A DNA stretch of 64,000 nt from Mycobacterium colombiense CECT 3035 (lineage in GTDB: Bacteria; Actinomycetota; Actinomycetes; Mycobacteriales; Mycobacteriaceae). Where the stretch lies: positions 1,798,001 through 1,862,000 of the forward strand of contig NZ_CP020821.1 in assembly GCF_002105755.1 (NCBI RefSeq), in the 5' to 3' direction. Below are positions 46,998 through 57,281 of this stretch, piece after piece. How positions within the stretch are numbered: position 1 is the stretch's first letter; every line of letters starts with the position of its first letter. A program made the position numbers and the translations under genes. The notes below the pieces were generated by a model. That model did no database searches and had not been told where the DNA came from. It worked only from the letters and a program-made list of their open reading frames with translations.

Positions 46998-47972
46998 TCA
47001 GCCCGGAATCTTCTCGAGGATCTGGTTGGCGACGGCCGTCGCGGTTTGGCGGGCGCGGTCCACGTCGTTGCCGGTGTAGGACACCAGCAGGTCGATGACG
47101 ACGTTGGCCTTGGCGGCGATCGCGTGCACGGAAAGATCGTCGCGCGCCGAGGCTTCGATCGTGGTGATGGCGCTGCCTGCATCGATCGGCTCATTGAGTG
47201 AGAACGCCACTGTGCTCTTATTGAGGAAGGTGATCGTCACCGGCAACCCGCCGCACTGGCGCCACGTGGACAACATTTTCGTCAGTTGTGCTTGCGCTGC
47301 GGCTGCGTCGGGGAATGCCGCGATGGCAGCGTCAACCGACCTCGTGTTGGCTGGGTCATCACGGTCGGCGAAGACCGGCATGTAGTAGTTCACCAGGCTT
47401 CCGGTGTTGTACAGGTCCGGCACGCCAGCATAGAGAACTCCGCGGCATTCCGGACGGTCGGTGGTTTGTCCGCCCGCGGCGAGATCGTCGGGCCGGCGCA
47501 GAATTACGGCCTGGATCAATTTGTCGTCACCGGTGATGGCTTTGACGTCGGCGAGGGTGGGCACCAGCCGCGCCAGATCGGACGGCGTGACCGCTGGGCT
47601 CGGGGACGGGGAAGCCGTGGTGGGCGCGGCACTGCGGGCGGCGGGGCCGTCGGGCCGGGTGAGCCACACCACCGAAATGCCCGTCACGGCAACGATCACC
47701 ACATACGACAGCACCGTCCCCACCAATGCGCGATCACGGCCGCGCTGGCCGGTACGCCGAATCTGCCTCAAGCCCAGGTGCCCCAGGATCGCCCCGACGG
47801 GGGCGAACACGAACGCGAACACCACCGACAACGTCGCCAAGGCGTTGACCGGTGGGCGATCCGGCGGTGGCACCGGCGGCCCCGAATACACCGGCGGCCC
47901 GGCGGGACTGGCCCCGAACGGCGTGCTGCCGAACGGGTTGTGCTCGAAGGGATTCTGAGGGGGAATCGTCAT
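46998..47972 (-). CDS. DUF4190 membrane protein with PknH-like sensor domain, copy 4
   Basis: A 324-residue paralogue starting at ATG 47972 (MTIPPQNPFEHNPFGSTPFG), 17 bp after the GTPase stop. It has the DUF4190 module (NALATLSVVFAFVFAPVGAI, GHLGLRQIRRTGQRGRDRAL) and outer domain with RLVPTLADVKAITGDD, RPECRGVLYAGVPDLYNTGS, FPDAAAAQAQLTKMLSTWRQ and CGG. It is the first of the four after the GTPase, so the array belongs to the same transcript. The frame is open further upstream within the GTPase gene but that part is not coding-like. Confidence 0.82.
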   Translation of the reverse strand: MTIPPQNPFEHNPFGSTPFGASPAGPPVYSGPPVPPPDRPPVNALATLSVVFAFVFAPVGAILGHLGLRQIRRTGQRGRDRALVGTVLSYVVIVAVTGISVVWLTRPDGPAARSAAPTTASPSPSPAVTPSDLARLVPTLADVKAITGDDKLIQAVILRRPDDLAAGGQTTDRPECRGVLYAGVPDLYNTGSLVNYYMPVFADRDDPANTRSVDAAIAAFPDAAAAQAQLTKMLSTWRQCGGLPVTITFLNKSTVAFSLNEPIDAGSAITTIEASARDDLSVHAIAAKANVVIDLLVSYTGNDVDRARQTATAVANQILEKIPG

Positions 47973-47989
47973 GTTCGCCGCGCGCAAGC

Positions 47990-49171
47990 CTAGAGCACAC
48001 CGAAACTCGACGTGACCCAGCGGACCGGGTCGACACAACGGAACGGGGCGATGCCCCGGGCGTGCAACCGCTGGCCGCTGGGCGGCTGGCCGAGGGCCGA
48101 AACGACGAAGAACCGGTGCCTCAACCGCCGTGGCGTGGAGGGGTTTTCGACGCCCGCGATGATCGAGCCGGCGTTGAGCCGGGTGAGCAGGCTGCGCACC
48201 TCTTCGTGCAGCAACTGACCGTCGTTGTCGTCGTAGAGCACCGAGTCCGACGGGTCGCGAAGGTAGGCGGCCCCGGCGTTGGACATCACCATGCTCCACT
48301 CGGAGCCGTCGACGTCGCGCAGCGCCCGCAGGGCGTCGAACTTCGACAGGATGACCGCCAGCCGCGGCTCACCGGAACCGATGGCCATCATCACGTTGTT
48401 GAGCACGCCGCGCGGGTCTCCCCCGCTCACCATCTGCGGCGGCAGCAGATCCTGCAACTGATCCCGAATCGATTGCACCCGAAGCGGATCGAACATGAAG
48501 AACACGGCCTCGGCGTTGCTGAAGAACCGGAACGGCGGTGAATGGAGGTTTCCGGACTCCATGTCCTCGCCGGCGACGTCGCGCAGCACCAGGTAGCGCT
48601 GCACCCCGTGCCAGGTGCCGAGACTGAAGATCAACGGCTCGCGCTGCGTCGAGGTCTGGGTCATCATCGTGGGTGTCGGCGGGATCAACCCGCGCTGCAC
48701 GAACAGCGGTGTCTCGTAATGGGTTGCGTACGCGACCGCGGTCGAGCGCGTCGCGGGCGCCATCGCAAACCCGAGGTGTTCGCACAGCAGCTGCAGTTGC
48801 CGGACCAGCACCGCGATGTAGAGGCTTTTGCCGGTGGCGCGGGCACCCGCCATCGCGATGCAATAGGCCTGACCCTCGCGCCACCGGTCGGGCAGGGTGA
48901 AGTGGCAGACCGGGCAGATCTCGTGGACCGGACCGCGCAGCGCCTGCGCGGCGATGTTCGGCGGCGGCGGACCGTTGTACCCGGGTGGCCGATCCCACCG
49001 GAACATCGGCCCGATCTCGGCTCTGGCGCCCAAAAACGCCGACCCGACCTCGTCGTGGTAGCGGGGCGCACCGCTGGTCGGCGCGAGCGTCCACAGGTGA
49101 TGATCGGGATCCAGCAGCGCAAAGCAGCGTGGACATTTCGTCAAGATCGCCGGGGCCGTCGGAGCGCTCAT
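47990..49171 (-). CDS. TRAFAC-type GTPase with zinc-finger pairs
   Basis: A 393-residue P-loop NTPase. Two Cys pairs precede the fold (CPRC at 13-16 and CPVC at 86-89), suggesting a zinc ribbon. G1 is GARATGKS (109-116), G3 is DVAGED (198-203, a DxxG), and G4 is SKFD (276-279), a variant of NKxD. The first half resembles the GTPases named TRAFAC-clade or double-GTPase in actinobacterial conflict-type operons. It has no membrane segment. ATG 49171 overlaps the stop of the vWA-like gene (ATGA). It is the likely GTP switch of the operon; regulation by the GAP1 protein two genes upstream is inferred from the family name, not shown. Confidence 0.85.
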   Translation of the reverse strand: MSAPTAPAILTKCPRCFALLDPDHHLWTLAPTSGAPRYHDEVGSAFLGARAEIGPMFRWDRPPGYNGPPPPNIAAQALRGPVHEICPVCHFTLPDRWREGQAYCIAMAGARATGKSLYIAVLVRQLQLLCEHLGFAMAPATRSTAVAYATHYETPLFVQRGLIPPTPTMMTQTSTQREPLIFSLGTWHGVQRYLVLRDVAGEDMESGNLHSPPFRFFSNAEAVFFMFDPLRVQSIRDQLQDLLPPQMVSGGDPRGVLNNVMMAIGSGEPRLAVILSKFDALRALRDVDGSEWSMVMSNAGAAYLRDPSDSVLYDDNDGQLLHEEVRSLLTRLNAGSIIAGVENPSTPRRLRHRFFVVSALGQPPSGQRLHARGIAPFRCVDPVRWVTSSFGVL

Positions 49172-50094
49172 GTCAGGGCCCGAACCAGCCCGGCGGTGAT
49201 CTCGTCGAGCACCTGCGGATGCGCTAACAGTTCGGCGGAGGCATCCTGCCCCGACCGGGGCGCCGGCAGCCGCGGGCCGGCCACACGGCGGTCGTCGGAC
49301 AGGGTGATCAACGCGAATCCGCGGTGCACGCCGCTGGCCGGGAAGTCCGAACAGGCCACGGTGGCGATGTCGGTCCGCAGCCGCGACCAGCGCGCGCCCG
49401 CCGACCAGCGCGGCTGCACCTTGCGGACGGCGTCGGCGAGCCCCGCGCCGGGGCCATGGCCGTCCACGGGGACCTTGGTGACGTCGGCGCCGACGAGGAC
49501 CGCGGCGACGTCGTGAATCCCCAGCGCATCGGCCACCCCGACGGCCACGTCGGTGGCGGCCGCCGCGCTGCCGTCGGCAAACCAGGGGCGCATCGAGGCC
49601 GAACTATTGAGGGCGACAACAAGTTCGGCGTGGGCCACCTTGCGGTCCCGGCCGATGAGACGACGCGCGGAGGTACGCGCCGCGGCGGCCAAGGGGCTCA
49701 GCGCCGTGTCGGCCGCGGCGGTGACGGCGACTTCGATGTGGTGGCCCGACGGACGCAGCTCGGCAAACACCACCGCGGTATCGCCGCTGACATCCACCGG
49801 ATCGAACAGCACCTGGACCGGGTCGGCCTCGTCTGGCACATCGTGCGCGATCGCCAGGTGCACGACGGTTCCGGCACCGAATTGCGTTGTGAACGCCGGC
49901 CGGACGGCGATGGTGATCGGACCGGTCAGCGAGGGCACCACGACGTGCTGAGGGCTGGAGCGCACCACGGGCTGGCCCGGCGCGCCCTGGATGTCGAGCG
50001 CGGCGTCCTGGACCGCACCGCTGATGGAAATCGAAAGCGGTCCAACGGGTATGTGCGCGCGCTGATTACGGGCGGTCAGGGCGTAGATCGGCAT
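49168..50094 (-). CDS. vWA-like protein with altered metal site
   Basis: A 308-residue protein. An N-terminal TerD-like or beta-rich region (PIYALTARNQRAHIPVGPLS) is followed by a vWA-type domain: AELVVALNSSASMRPWF corresponds to the DxSxS metal (MIDAS) motif, but its first Asp is Asn163 (NSSAS). RGFALITLSDD near residue 260 is the core later strand. ATG 50094 shares one base with the GAP1 stop (TGATG). It may act as a peptide/protein-binding partner rather than a metal-dependent one. TerD/vWA similarity is a weak call. Confidence 0.72.
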   Translation of the reverse strand: MPIYALTARNQRAHIPVGPLSISISGAVQDAALDIQGAPGQPVVRSSPQHVVVPSLTGPITIAVRPAFTTQFGAGTVVHLAIAHDVPDEADPVQVLFDPVDVSGDTAVVFAELRPSGHHIEVAVTAAADTALSPLAAAARTSARRLIGRDRKVAHAELVVALNSSASMRPWFADGSAAAATDVAVGVADALGIHDVAAVLVGADVTKVPVDGHGPGAGLADAVRKVQPRWSAGARWSRLRTDIATVACSDFPASGVHRGFALITLSDDRRVAGPRLPAPRSGQDASAELLAHPQVLDEITAGLVRALT

Positions 50095-52583
50095 CAGTGG
50101 TTCCTCCACATCTGCGCCGGCGGGGCCGTCAGCGGCGCACGCCCCTCAGCGCGGCGGGCCAGCATCGTGCTCACCAGCTTGCGGTACCGCCGTGGCGGTG
50201 ATCCCTCGTTGCTGCCGGCCATCCGCATCATCATCGCGAGCACCCCCTCCTGGTCGTCGTCGCTGAACTGCCGGCTCGCGGTCAGCGCGGCGGCGGCCGC
50301 GGCCAGCACTCCGTCGACGGCATCGCCCGACTCGGCGGCATCGGTCCGTAACAGGCTGGCCGCCAACACCTCTGTGGGCCCGACGATGTTGTTGTCAACA
50401 AGGGCCAGCACCTGCTCGCCGGCGGCGGCGGCGACGGCCGGGTCGGCGGCGAGTTGTCCCGCCAGGACGGGTCGCGGTTGGCCCGCGATCAGGCCCAGGA
50501 CAGCCAGCGTTGTCACCCGCACCGCGCAGTCTGCGTGCACGCGACCGGGCCCGATCTGGTTCAACGCCGCGTCCCACAGCCCGGCGTACGCCTTTTGGTG
50601 AGTGTTGAGGTAGCCGCGCTGCACCCAGGACGCCGGCGCGACCATGCGTAACGCCGCGCATGCCACCGCGAGGTCGTCGTTGTTCGCACCGGTGATCTCG
50701 TCGGCCAGCCGGGCCAACGACTCGCTGTCGGGCGCGCCCAGCAGGGTCGGCAACAGCGCCGCCGTGCTCAGGGCGGGCCCGCCCGCCGCCAGCAGTTCGG
50801 CGGGCTCCCAAATGTGTTGGGCCGCCACGTCGTCGCGGCGCGGCGCCCCGTTGGCCGCGAGCCACCATAACTCGGCGAAGGGATCCGCCTCGTCGGGGTT
50901 GCGTTCGGCACGCATGCCGCACACCGCGGCCCGGGTCCAGGTCGCGTCCCACGGTTGGGCGCCCAGCAGTTCGACCGGCGGGGGCATGGTGGATCCGTCG
51001 GCGAACCAATCCAGCACGGCGTCGCTGATCGGCGTCGCGCTTTCGCAACTCAGGCGCAGGGTCGCGGCGGCCGCGGCGATCCGGGTTTCGGGGCCGAGCC
51101 GGTGCGTCAACCGGCGAGCCAGCGTGGTCCCGGTCTGCGGGTCGGCCAGCTGGGCCGCGACCCGGTCGGTGAGGGCCTGGGTCAGGCGGTCGTCGTCGAC
51201 GCCCGCGCGCAGCAGCAGGTCGATCAGCTTGAGCAGCCGTTGCGGGTCACCGCTGGCGCCGGCTCGTTGCAGCGCCGGGCCGAGCGCGGCAGCCAGCGGT
51301 TCGGGAACCGGACGGCCGTGATAGGTATTGGCGCTCAACGGGATCGGGCCCAGTTGATCGAGCCAGGTGTCGTCGCCGATGGCGCGGCACAGGTAGGTCA
51401 GCGCGGCGTGTTCGCCGGCGCCACCGGGCAGGTTCTGCTCGGCGGCCTTCCACGCGTCGGGTGTGGTGTGGCCGACGAGGGCCGAAAGCGCCTCGTGGAC
51501 AAGGCGTTCGGTCGGCGATCCGGGGGTGATACCGGCCGGCGAGTGCGCGGTGATGATCGCGTTCGCTTCGGGATGGGCGGCGGCGAAGCCTTCGTCGGCG
51601 GCGATCGTGACCGCCAGCGGCCACGCCGGGTGCAGGTCCCGATCCTCTGTGTGCGCGGCGCGGTGGTCAAGTTCGTCGAGCACCGCGAGTGCCGACTGCG
51701 GGTCGAGCAGCACCTCTTGTGCCATCACCGACCAGGCGGTGACGGCGATCGCCTGACCCGATGCGGTCCGATGCGGCTCGCCCCCCAGCTCTCCCAGCGA
51801 CAGCGTCGCGGTCTCGTCGATGACGACGAAACCCGCCGGCACCGTGTCCAAGTCGCCGACGGGCGCCGCGGCCAGGTGCGCGATGGCGTGCTGCGCCGGG
51901 CCGAGTTGGTCGGCGCGGTCGAACGTGCTGAAGTTCAGGGTGGCCGCGGTCCCCGGGGACATGAGGAAGCTCACCAGGCCGATCCACTGCGCGGCCGAGT
52001 CGACGGACACGGCACCTAAGACGACGGGCGCGCCCCCGTCGAGCGCGGCCGCGACGGCGTCCAGTAATCCGAGCAAGGTGCCGACCCGCCAGGTGCTGGT
52101 GTCCAGCGCGAAGGCGATCACACTTTCGCGGGTGACGACGTCGGCGACGCCCGGCGGTTCGGCGGGCAAGGCGGCGCGCCCGACCGCCGCGGCGCCGAAC
52201 GGCCGTAGCCAGGCCGGCGAGCCCCACCGCTGGATGGGGCGCGCCCGCGGCGCGGAATCCGGTGCGCGGTCCAGCAATACGTGGGCGAACACGTTGCCCG
52301 GGCGCCCGGTGCTGTCGGCGCCGGCGGCGGCGGTGTGCCAGTAGCCCGCCGCGTCGCCGGCCCAGCGCCGGTATTCCAGCCGTCGCGGCCCCGCGTCCAA
52401 CTGCTCCGGGGTGGGATAGTCGGGCAGCGGCGTGACGGGCCGAAACGCGGTGCGCACGCCCGAGGCCAGGCGTTGCGTTTCCTCGGGTGACAGATCGCCG
52501 GTGGTCTGCTTGACCTGCCAGCCGCCCGCGCCTCCAGGCCGGTCGAAACTCGTATAGGCGAGTTGACCGTAGCGCGGGGTCAC
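50094..52583 (-). CDS. GAP1-N2 domain (GTPase-associated protein 1) protein
   Basis: An 829-residue protein. The opening YGQLAYTSFDRPGGAGGWQV, then PRRLEYRRW and DSTGRPGNVFAHVLLDRAPD, matches the GAP1-N2 domain I know from actinobacterial GTPase-associated protein 1. A middle domain follows with AALDGGAPVVLGAVSVDSAA and SFLMSPGTAATLNFSTFDRA, and a long helical C-terminal region (residues about 300-820). The start is GTG 52583, which overlaps the previous stop (GTGA); the frame continues upstream inside that gene but is not coding-like there. It has no transmembrane segments. GAP1 families are proposed partners of conflict-type GTPases; biochemical function is unknown. Confidence 0.8.
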   Translation of the reverse strand: MTPRYGQLAYTSFDRPGGAGGWQVKQTTGDLSPEETQRLASGVRTAFRPVTPLPDYPTPEQLDAGPRRLEYRRWAGDAAGYWHTAAAGADSTGRPGNVFAHVLLDRAPDSAPRARPIQRWGSPAWLRPFGAAAVGRAALPAEPPGVADVVTRESVIAFALDTSTWRVGTLLGLLDAVAAALDGGAPVVLGAVSVDSAAQWIGLVSFLMSPGTAATLNFSTFDRADQLGPAQHAIAHLAAAPVGDLDTVPAGFVVIDETATLSLGELGGEPHRTASGQAIAVTAWSVMAQEVLLDPQSALAVLDELDHRAAHTEDRDLHPAWPLAVTIAADEGFAAAHPEANAIITAHSPAGITPGSPTERLVHEALSALVGHTTPDAWKAAEQNLPGGAGEHAALTYLCRAIGDDTWLDQLGPIPLSANTYHGRPVPEPLAAALGPALQRAGASGDPQRLLKLIDLLLRAGVDDDRLTQALTDRVAAQLADPQTGTTLARRLTHRLGPETRIAAAAATLRLSCESATPISDAVLDWFADGSTMPPPVELLGAQPWDATWTRAAVCGMRAERNPDEADPFAELWWLAANGAPRRDDVAAQHIWEPAELLAAGGPALSTAALLPTLLGAPDSESLARLADEITGANNDDLAVACAALRMVAPASWVQRGYLNTHQKAYAGLWDAALNQIGPGRVHADCAVRVTTLAVLGLIAGQPRPVLAGQLAADPAVAAAAGEQVLALVDNNIVGPTEVLAASLLRTDAAESGDAVDGVLAAAAAALTASRQFSDDDQEGVLAMMMRMAGSNEGSPPRRYRKLVSTMLARRAEGRAPLTAPPAQMWRNH

Positions 52584-54626
52584 GGCGCGCCCATGGTCAA
52601 GCGGAGGCTGTGCACCGGCGGGTCCAACAGCGCGATGGTGCGCAGCCGCGCCGCCGACGGCGTATTGACGAACAATCGGATCCATCCGCGCCGGCCGCGC
52701 AGGTCGACGGCCCACGGCTCGGCCGTCCCGGCGGTGGTCAGGGCCGACCACCGCAGTTCCTTCGACGGCGTGGCAGCCAGCCCGCCCTGCGCGTCCAGCG
52801 GCGCCGCGTCGAGGGCTTCTCCATCGGTGGGCGACAACGGAATTCGGTCCGGATGGTTGACCAGTACGAATGCCGGCGATCCCGGCACCTCGTATTCGGA
52901 CCGCATGTAGATGGTCGCGTGCGACGGCTGGCCCACCGGGTCGCGGCTCAGCTGCACCGCGTACTGCAGCCGCAACAGGCCCGCGTATTCGATGCTGCGC
53001 ACGGCCCCGATCGCGCGGCGACCGGCGGAGAAGGCCACCGGCGCCAGATGCAACGAACACCCACTCACCGGCAGCTTGCCGTTGGGCAATTGCAGGCCGC
53101 CGTACTTCTCGTACTGCTCGACGGTGATCTCGTAGGACGTTCCGGTCAGACCGTTGCGGGGTCGTAGCCTTTCGGCGCCAGATACACCACGACGACGGCG
53201 GCGCCCTGCGGCCAGTCGAACGTCAGGACCTGCTTGTTGCAGTACTCGGCCAGTTCGACATCCCGGATGACACCGGTGCGCACCGAGCAGAAGGTCTTGC
53301 CAAGCAACGCACGACCGGCCAGCACCGTGACCGGGGTGAAGTAGGCGCGGCTCCAGTCCGTCGGCCAGGACACCCCCGACATCACCGACCGCGGCCGTCC
53401 GTCGGGACCGGGCTGCTCGGAAACCGGTTGCGTCAAGCGCAGATCCGGGGTCAGGCCGACCTGCTCGAGCGCCGCCTCGGGCAAGTCGTTAGCCTCGGCA
53501 CCCGCCGCCGGGCCGGTCTGGCTGCGATAGATCACCACTTCGCCGGCCGGCGGTGCCTTCCAGGTGAGCTCGAAGCCCTCCGCGGTGCCCGGCGCCGACG
53601 TCACCATCAAGTCGGTGACCGGCGTTAGGACGGCGGCGATTTCGACTTCCGCGTCCACCGGCGCGGAAAGCCGCAGTACACCGTTGACCGGCACGGCGGC
53701 CCGGATCCGATACACGTAGCGCCGTCCCGGCGCCGGGTCGGGGTCGACGAATCCGGCGCGGTTGTCGCGGTCCAGCAAGATCCGGTGCTGGGGCCCCTCG
53801 CGGCCCGCTTCCTCGGCCGGCATCCGGGACACGAACACGGTGCTGACCGCCGCGGGCACCGTCCACCTGCCGATCACCTTGCCGTCGTCCTGCCGCACCA
53901 CACAATCGCGCACCGGGCTGACGGCCACGCCTTCGGCGTGTTTGATCGGTTGCGCGGCAAGCGCTTCGGCACGCGTAGCGCCGACGTTGACCCACACCTG
54001 GTAGTAGCGCACCGCCGCGGCCGACGGCACCGGGTCGGCCGCGGTGGTCAACGAGGTGGCCGCCACCAGCCGGGCCCGGTCCGGGGAGTACGGCGCGTTG
54101 TCCTCCTGGGCGACCAGCCGGTAGATCACCACGGCGTCGCCGCCGGGCAGGTAGGGGGTCCAGGCCAGCTCGCAGCCACCGGCGTCCTGGTCGTCGCGCG
54201 GGGCCGCACGGTGACGGCGGCCAGCGGGCCGGTCTGTTCACCGAAGGTGTATGTCGCGAAATCGCTTGGGCTCAGCGGAAGTTGGTCGTGGGTGGCGCCG
54301 TCGGTCAGCGGCGCGGTGCCGGTCGGTTCGGCGGCGGCGTCGACCGCCGACAGGGCCGCCGAGCGGTGATGCCGGCCCGGCGACGGCTCCGACTCCACCT
54401 CGGCCAGGACGGCCGCCAGCTCCTCCGCGTACTCCGCGACGGAGCCGGGCAGCATCGCCCGAATCTGGTCCACATCGGTGCGCCCCGACCGCAGTATGAG
54501 TCGGAGGTGGGTTTCCTTGAAGCCCGCCTTGGACACCGCCCCCGAGTCGATCAGGCGCTGGCGCCAGGCGATCAGGGCGTTGAGGCGCGGGTCGTCGGCG
54601 TCGCCGGTGTGCTGCGGATCGGGCAT
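52580..54626 (-). CDS. Fibronectin-III-like multidomain protein, two frame breaks as read
   Basis: Three frames make one protein of about 682 residues. From ATG 54626: a helical N-terminal domain (LIAWRQRLIDSGAVSKAGFK to AVLAEVESE), then FN3-like repeats. As read it breaks at the 4-base run 54200-54203; one more C (coding strand) joins TVRP to DDQDAGGCELAWTPYLPGGD. It breaks again at 53158-53161; one more C joins YDP to NGLTGTSYEITVEQYEKYGG. Repeats contain ELTWKAPPAGEVVIYRSQTG and LTFDWPQGAAVVVVYLAPKG, both typical FN3 beta strands. The C-terminal domain runs to MGAP at 52580. It is 2 bp after the membrane-protein gene and its stop overlaps the GAP1 start. The role is probably scaffold or ligand binding; there is no signal peptide. 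Confidence 0.72.
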
Positions 54627-54628
54627 GG

Positions 54629-57279
54629 CTAGAACACCAAATCCCCGCCCGGGGGCGCATCCCGGTGTTCGGTGTGGGTGATCACCGCGGTCTTCTCCAT
54701 TTCGACTCCCGACGCGGCCGCCAGCGGCACCTCGAACAGGGTGAAGTCATAGGGCGCCAGCCCGTCGCTGGCCTGGACCACCGCGGCGCGGAAACCCAGA
54801 CCGGGTCGGGCGAGCGCGGCCGTGTCGATGGCTACCGCGCAGCGGCCCGCGGTCATCGCCGCGTCGGTGAACACCGACCCGTCGAACGGAGCCGCCTGCC
54901 CCGGCCGATGGTCGACGACACCGGCGGCGAACTGGTCGGAGGCGACGTGCTGACCCAGCGCCGGGGCCAACACCGCTCCGGTCAGCGCGGTGCCCACGCG
55001 GTCGTCCTCGGCGAACATCTGCTCGACGCGCTGCCACAGCGCTTCGGCGCCGGTGGAGTGCACCTGCCCGGAGGCCACCGCCGCCGACCATTGGTCCAGG
55101 CCCGACGACGTCCGGAAACCCGGCATGCGATAGAGCATTTCGGGCTCCTCCCGCAGCCGGCCCGCGGCGTGGGCGACCATCTCCTGCCACGGCTTGGTCA
55201 GCCAGCCGAGCGCGTAGAGGCGGCGCTGAATGGCATGCGCCGCATCGTCGGCGCGCTCGGCGCCCGGATCGGCCACGCCGACCTGGGCGCAGCGGGGCAG
55301 GCCGTCGGAGATCAGTGGCGCCGCCGACCGCCCGGCGGGTGCGGGCCCGAACGGTGCGCGCAGCACCGGCCCCAGCACGCGGCACCACGACAGATACTGG
55401 CCGTACGCGGTGGACAGGCGGCTGACGTCCTGCAGCGCCGTCTGCAGATTCGCCTGCATCATGTCGAGCTGATTCTGTTGGGATTTGCGCAGATTCATCA
55501 GGGTGAACATGTCGCGCTGGGCGAACAGGAACAACGTCAGCGACACCACAACGTAGAGCCCGAGCAGTATCCCGCCGGTGATCAATGTGTATTTCCAGCC
55601 GGTGAAGCCGGCCACCGCGAGGCCGACCAGCACGACGAGGACTCCCAACGTCGCCCAGGTCAGCGTGGCCAGGATGGTGCCGATGGCTTGTTGGCGGGCA
55701 CGCACCCGCTCGTCGATCGAGATCTCGCTGGCCGCCCGCTGGATCTGTTCGGCGATTTGCGCGACCTCGGTGCGCGCCCGCCCCAGGAAGTCGGCCAGGA
55801 TCGATCCGGCTTGCCAGGCATAGCTTTTCGACGCGTATTGCTGCCAGCGCTCCAGTTCGGTCGACGCCCCCGCGCCTCGACCCCGGCCGCCGGGTCGGAG
55901 TAGGCGCGTTGCAGCCGCTGGCGCAGATCGGCCGCGCCCAGCACGTCGGCCGGCTCCAGGTCGCTGACCCCGATCACGGCGGCCAGCGACGTCGGGATCG
56001 CGGTGAATCGGTCCGCGCCGCTCGGCACGACGTCGGCGGCGCTCGCCACGACGCCGACGCCCGCGCCCACTTGGATGGGGTCGAGTCCCTTGGCGCGGCG
56101 TCCGCCGTCGGCCAGGGTGAGTGCGCCGTTGACGAAGTCGGTCCACAGCGGGCTCAGATCCTGTTGGGCCAGCTGCCCGTTCGCCCCCGATCCGCCGATG
56201 GCCGCGTTGAGCGTGTCGGCACTGCGGCCAAGGTCCTGCCAGTCGGCGAGCTGGCTGCTGGTCACCACCGAGAACGCGGAGTCGCGGCCGCCGAACACGG
56301 TGCCCTGCACCGTCGAGGCCAACACCGCCGATACCGATCCCTTGACCGCCGACAACCACGCCGACGGCGCGTTGCGCAGCGCACCGCCCATGAAGCGAAG
56401 AAACATCTTCAGCGCCGCCCAGATCGAAATGGCCTGCGTGGCAACATCGTCGGCACCCATCCGCGGCCCGCGCAGCACGTCGCGATGTTTGGTCCACAAC
56501 GCGCGGGCCATCGACTGGGTGGCCGCCGACACGTCCTCGACGTACAGCACCGGTACCTGGCCGCCATGCGGCAGCGGCAACCGTCCGGCCGGATCGAACA
56601 GCCGCGCCCGCAGCCGACGTTCCACCTCGGCGGTGTCGAGGCTGCGGTAGAACGCGCGCACCGCGCGCAGCGTCTGTCCGGGCAGGATTTCCACGCTGTC
56701 GAACGGAGTCTGCTGCAGATCGGCCCACAGACCCGCCACCGCGGCGACCACCGGCGCGGCACGCTGGGCCAGATCCAGCGGCTCGGCCAGGTGTCCCCAC
56801 GGCACCGCGCCCAACCCGGGCGCCGGCGAATCCTCCGGCGCGATCAGCAGGTTGTGCCAGCCCTCGACCACGACCGACGAACTGAGCTGGCTGGCGCCGA
56901 CCCGCCCGCTGGTGAGCAGCATCCGCAGCAGGGTCATCTTGGCTCCACGGGCGGTGCTGCGCACCACCTGTTCGACGAACTGCTCGGCGGCCAGTGGCGC
57001 CCGTTGCTCGGCCGGGGCGTCGAGTGGAACCAATACCGCCACCCGGACCCGGTCGTAGTGCTTGGCGGTCAGCACCTGTTGCAGCACAACGCCTTCCGAC
57101 CGGCCGTCGCGCACCATTGTCGCCGTCGTCGCGGGCCCCCGCGCATCGCCGGCCTCCACCCAGACGAAGACGCCCAGCAGTCCCGCTGCGGAGTAATCGC
57201 ACAGGACGCCGAGGAGCTCGTCGGTATGCAGGTGGGGCGCCACGACCACGGTGAGAGCGGTGTCGCTGGATACAACCAT
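54629..57279 (-). CDS. Two-helix membrane protein of the GTPase operon, one frame break as read
   Basis: ATG 57279 (MVVSSDTALTVVV), 2 bp after the tubulin-like stop. The N-terminal half is soluble and resembles the substrate-sensor part of no family I know (LLGVLCDYSAAGLLGVFVWV, VRVAVLVPLDAPAEQ, VPVLYVEDVSAATQSMARAL). The frame then breaks at the 5-base run 55867-55871; one more G (coding strand) joins EARG to ASTELERWQQYASKSYAW. Next are two adjacent transmembrane helices (TWATLGVLVVLVGLAVAGF and LITGGILLGLYVVVSLTLFL), a coiled-coil-like QNQLDMMQANLQTALQDVSR and a C-terminal soluble domain to residue about 883. Function unknown; placed in the conflict operon. Confidence 0.72.
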
Positions 57280-57281
57280 GG

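Noticed and set aside
52584..53060. Upstream extension of the GAP1 frame
   Set aside because: Arginine-rich nonsense from the FN3-like gene; GTG 52583 gives the family N-terminus.
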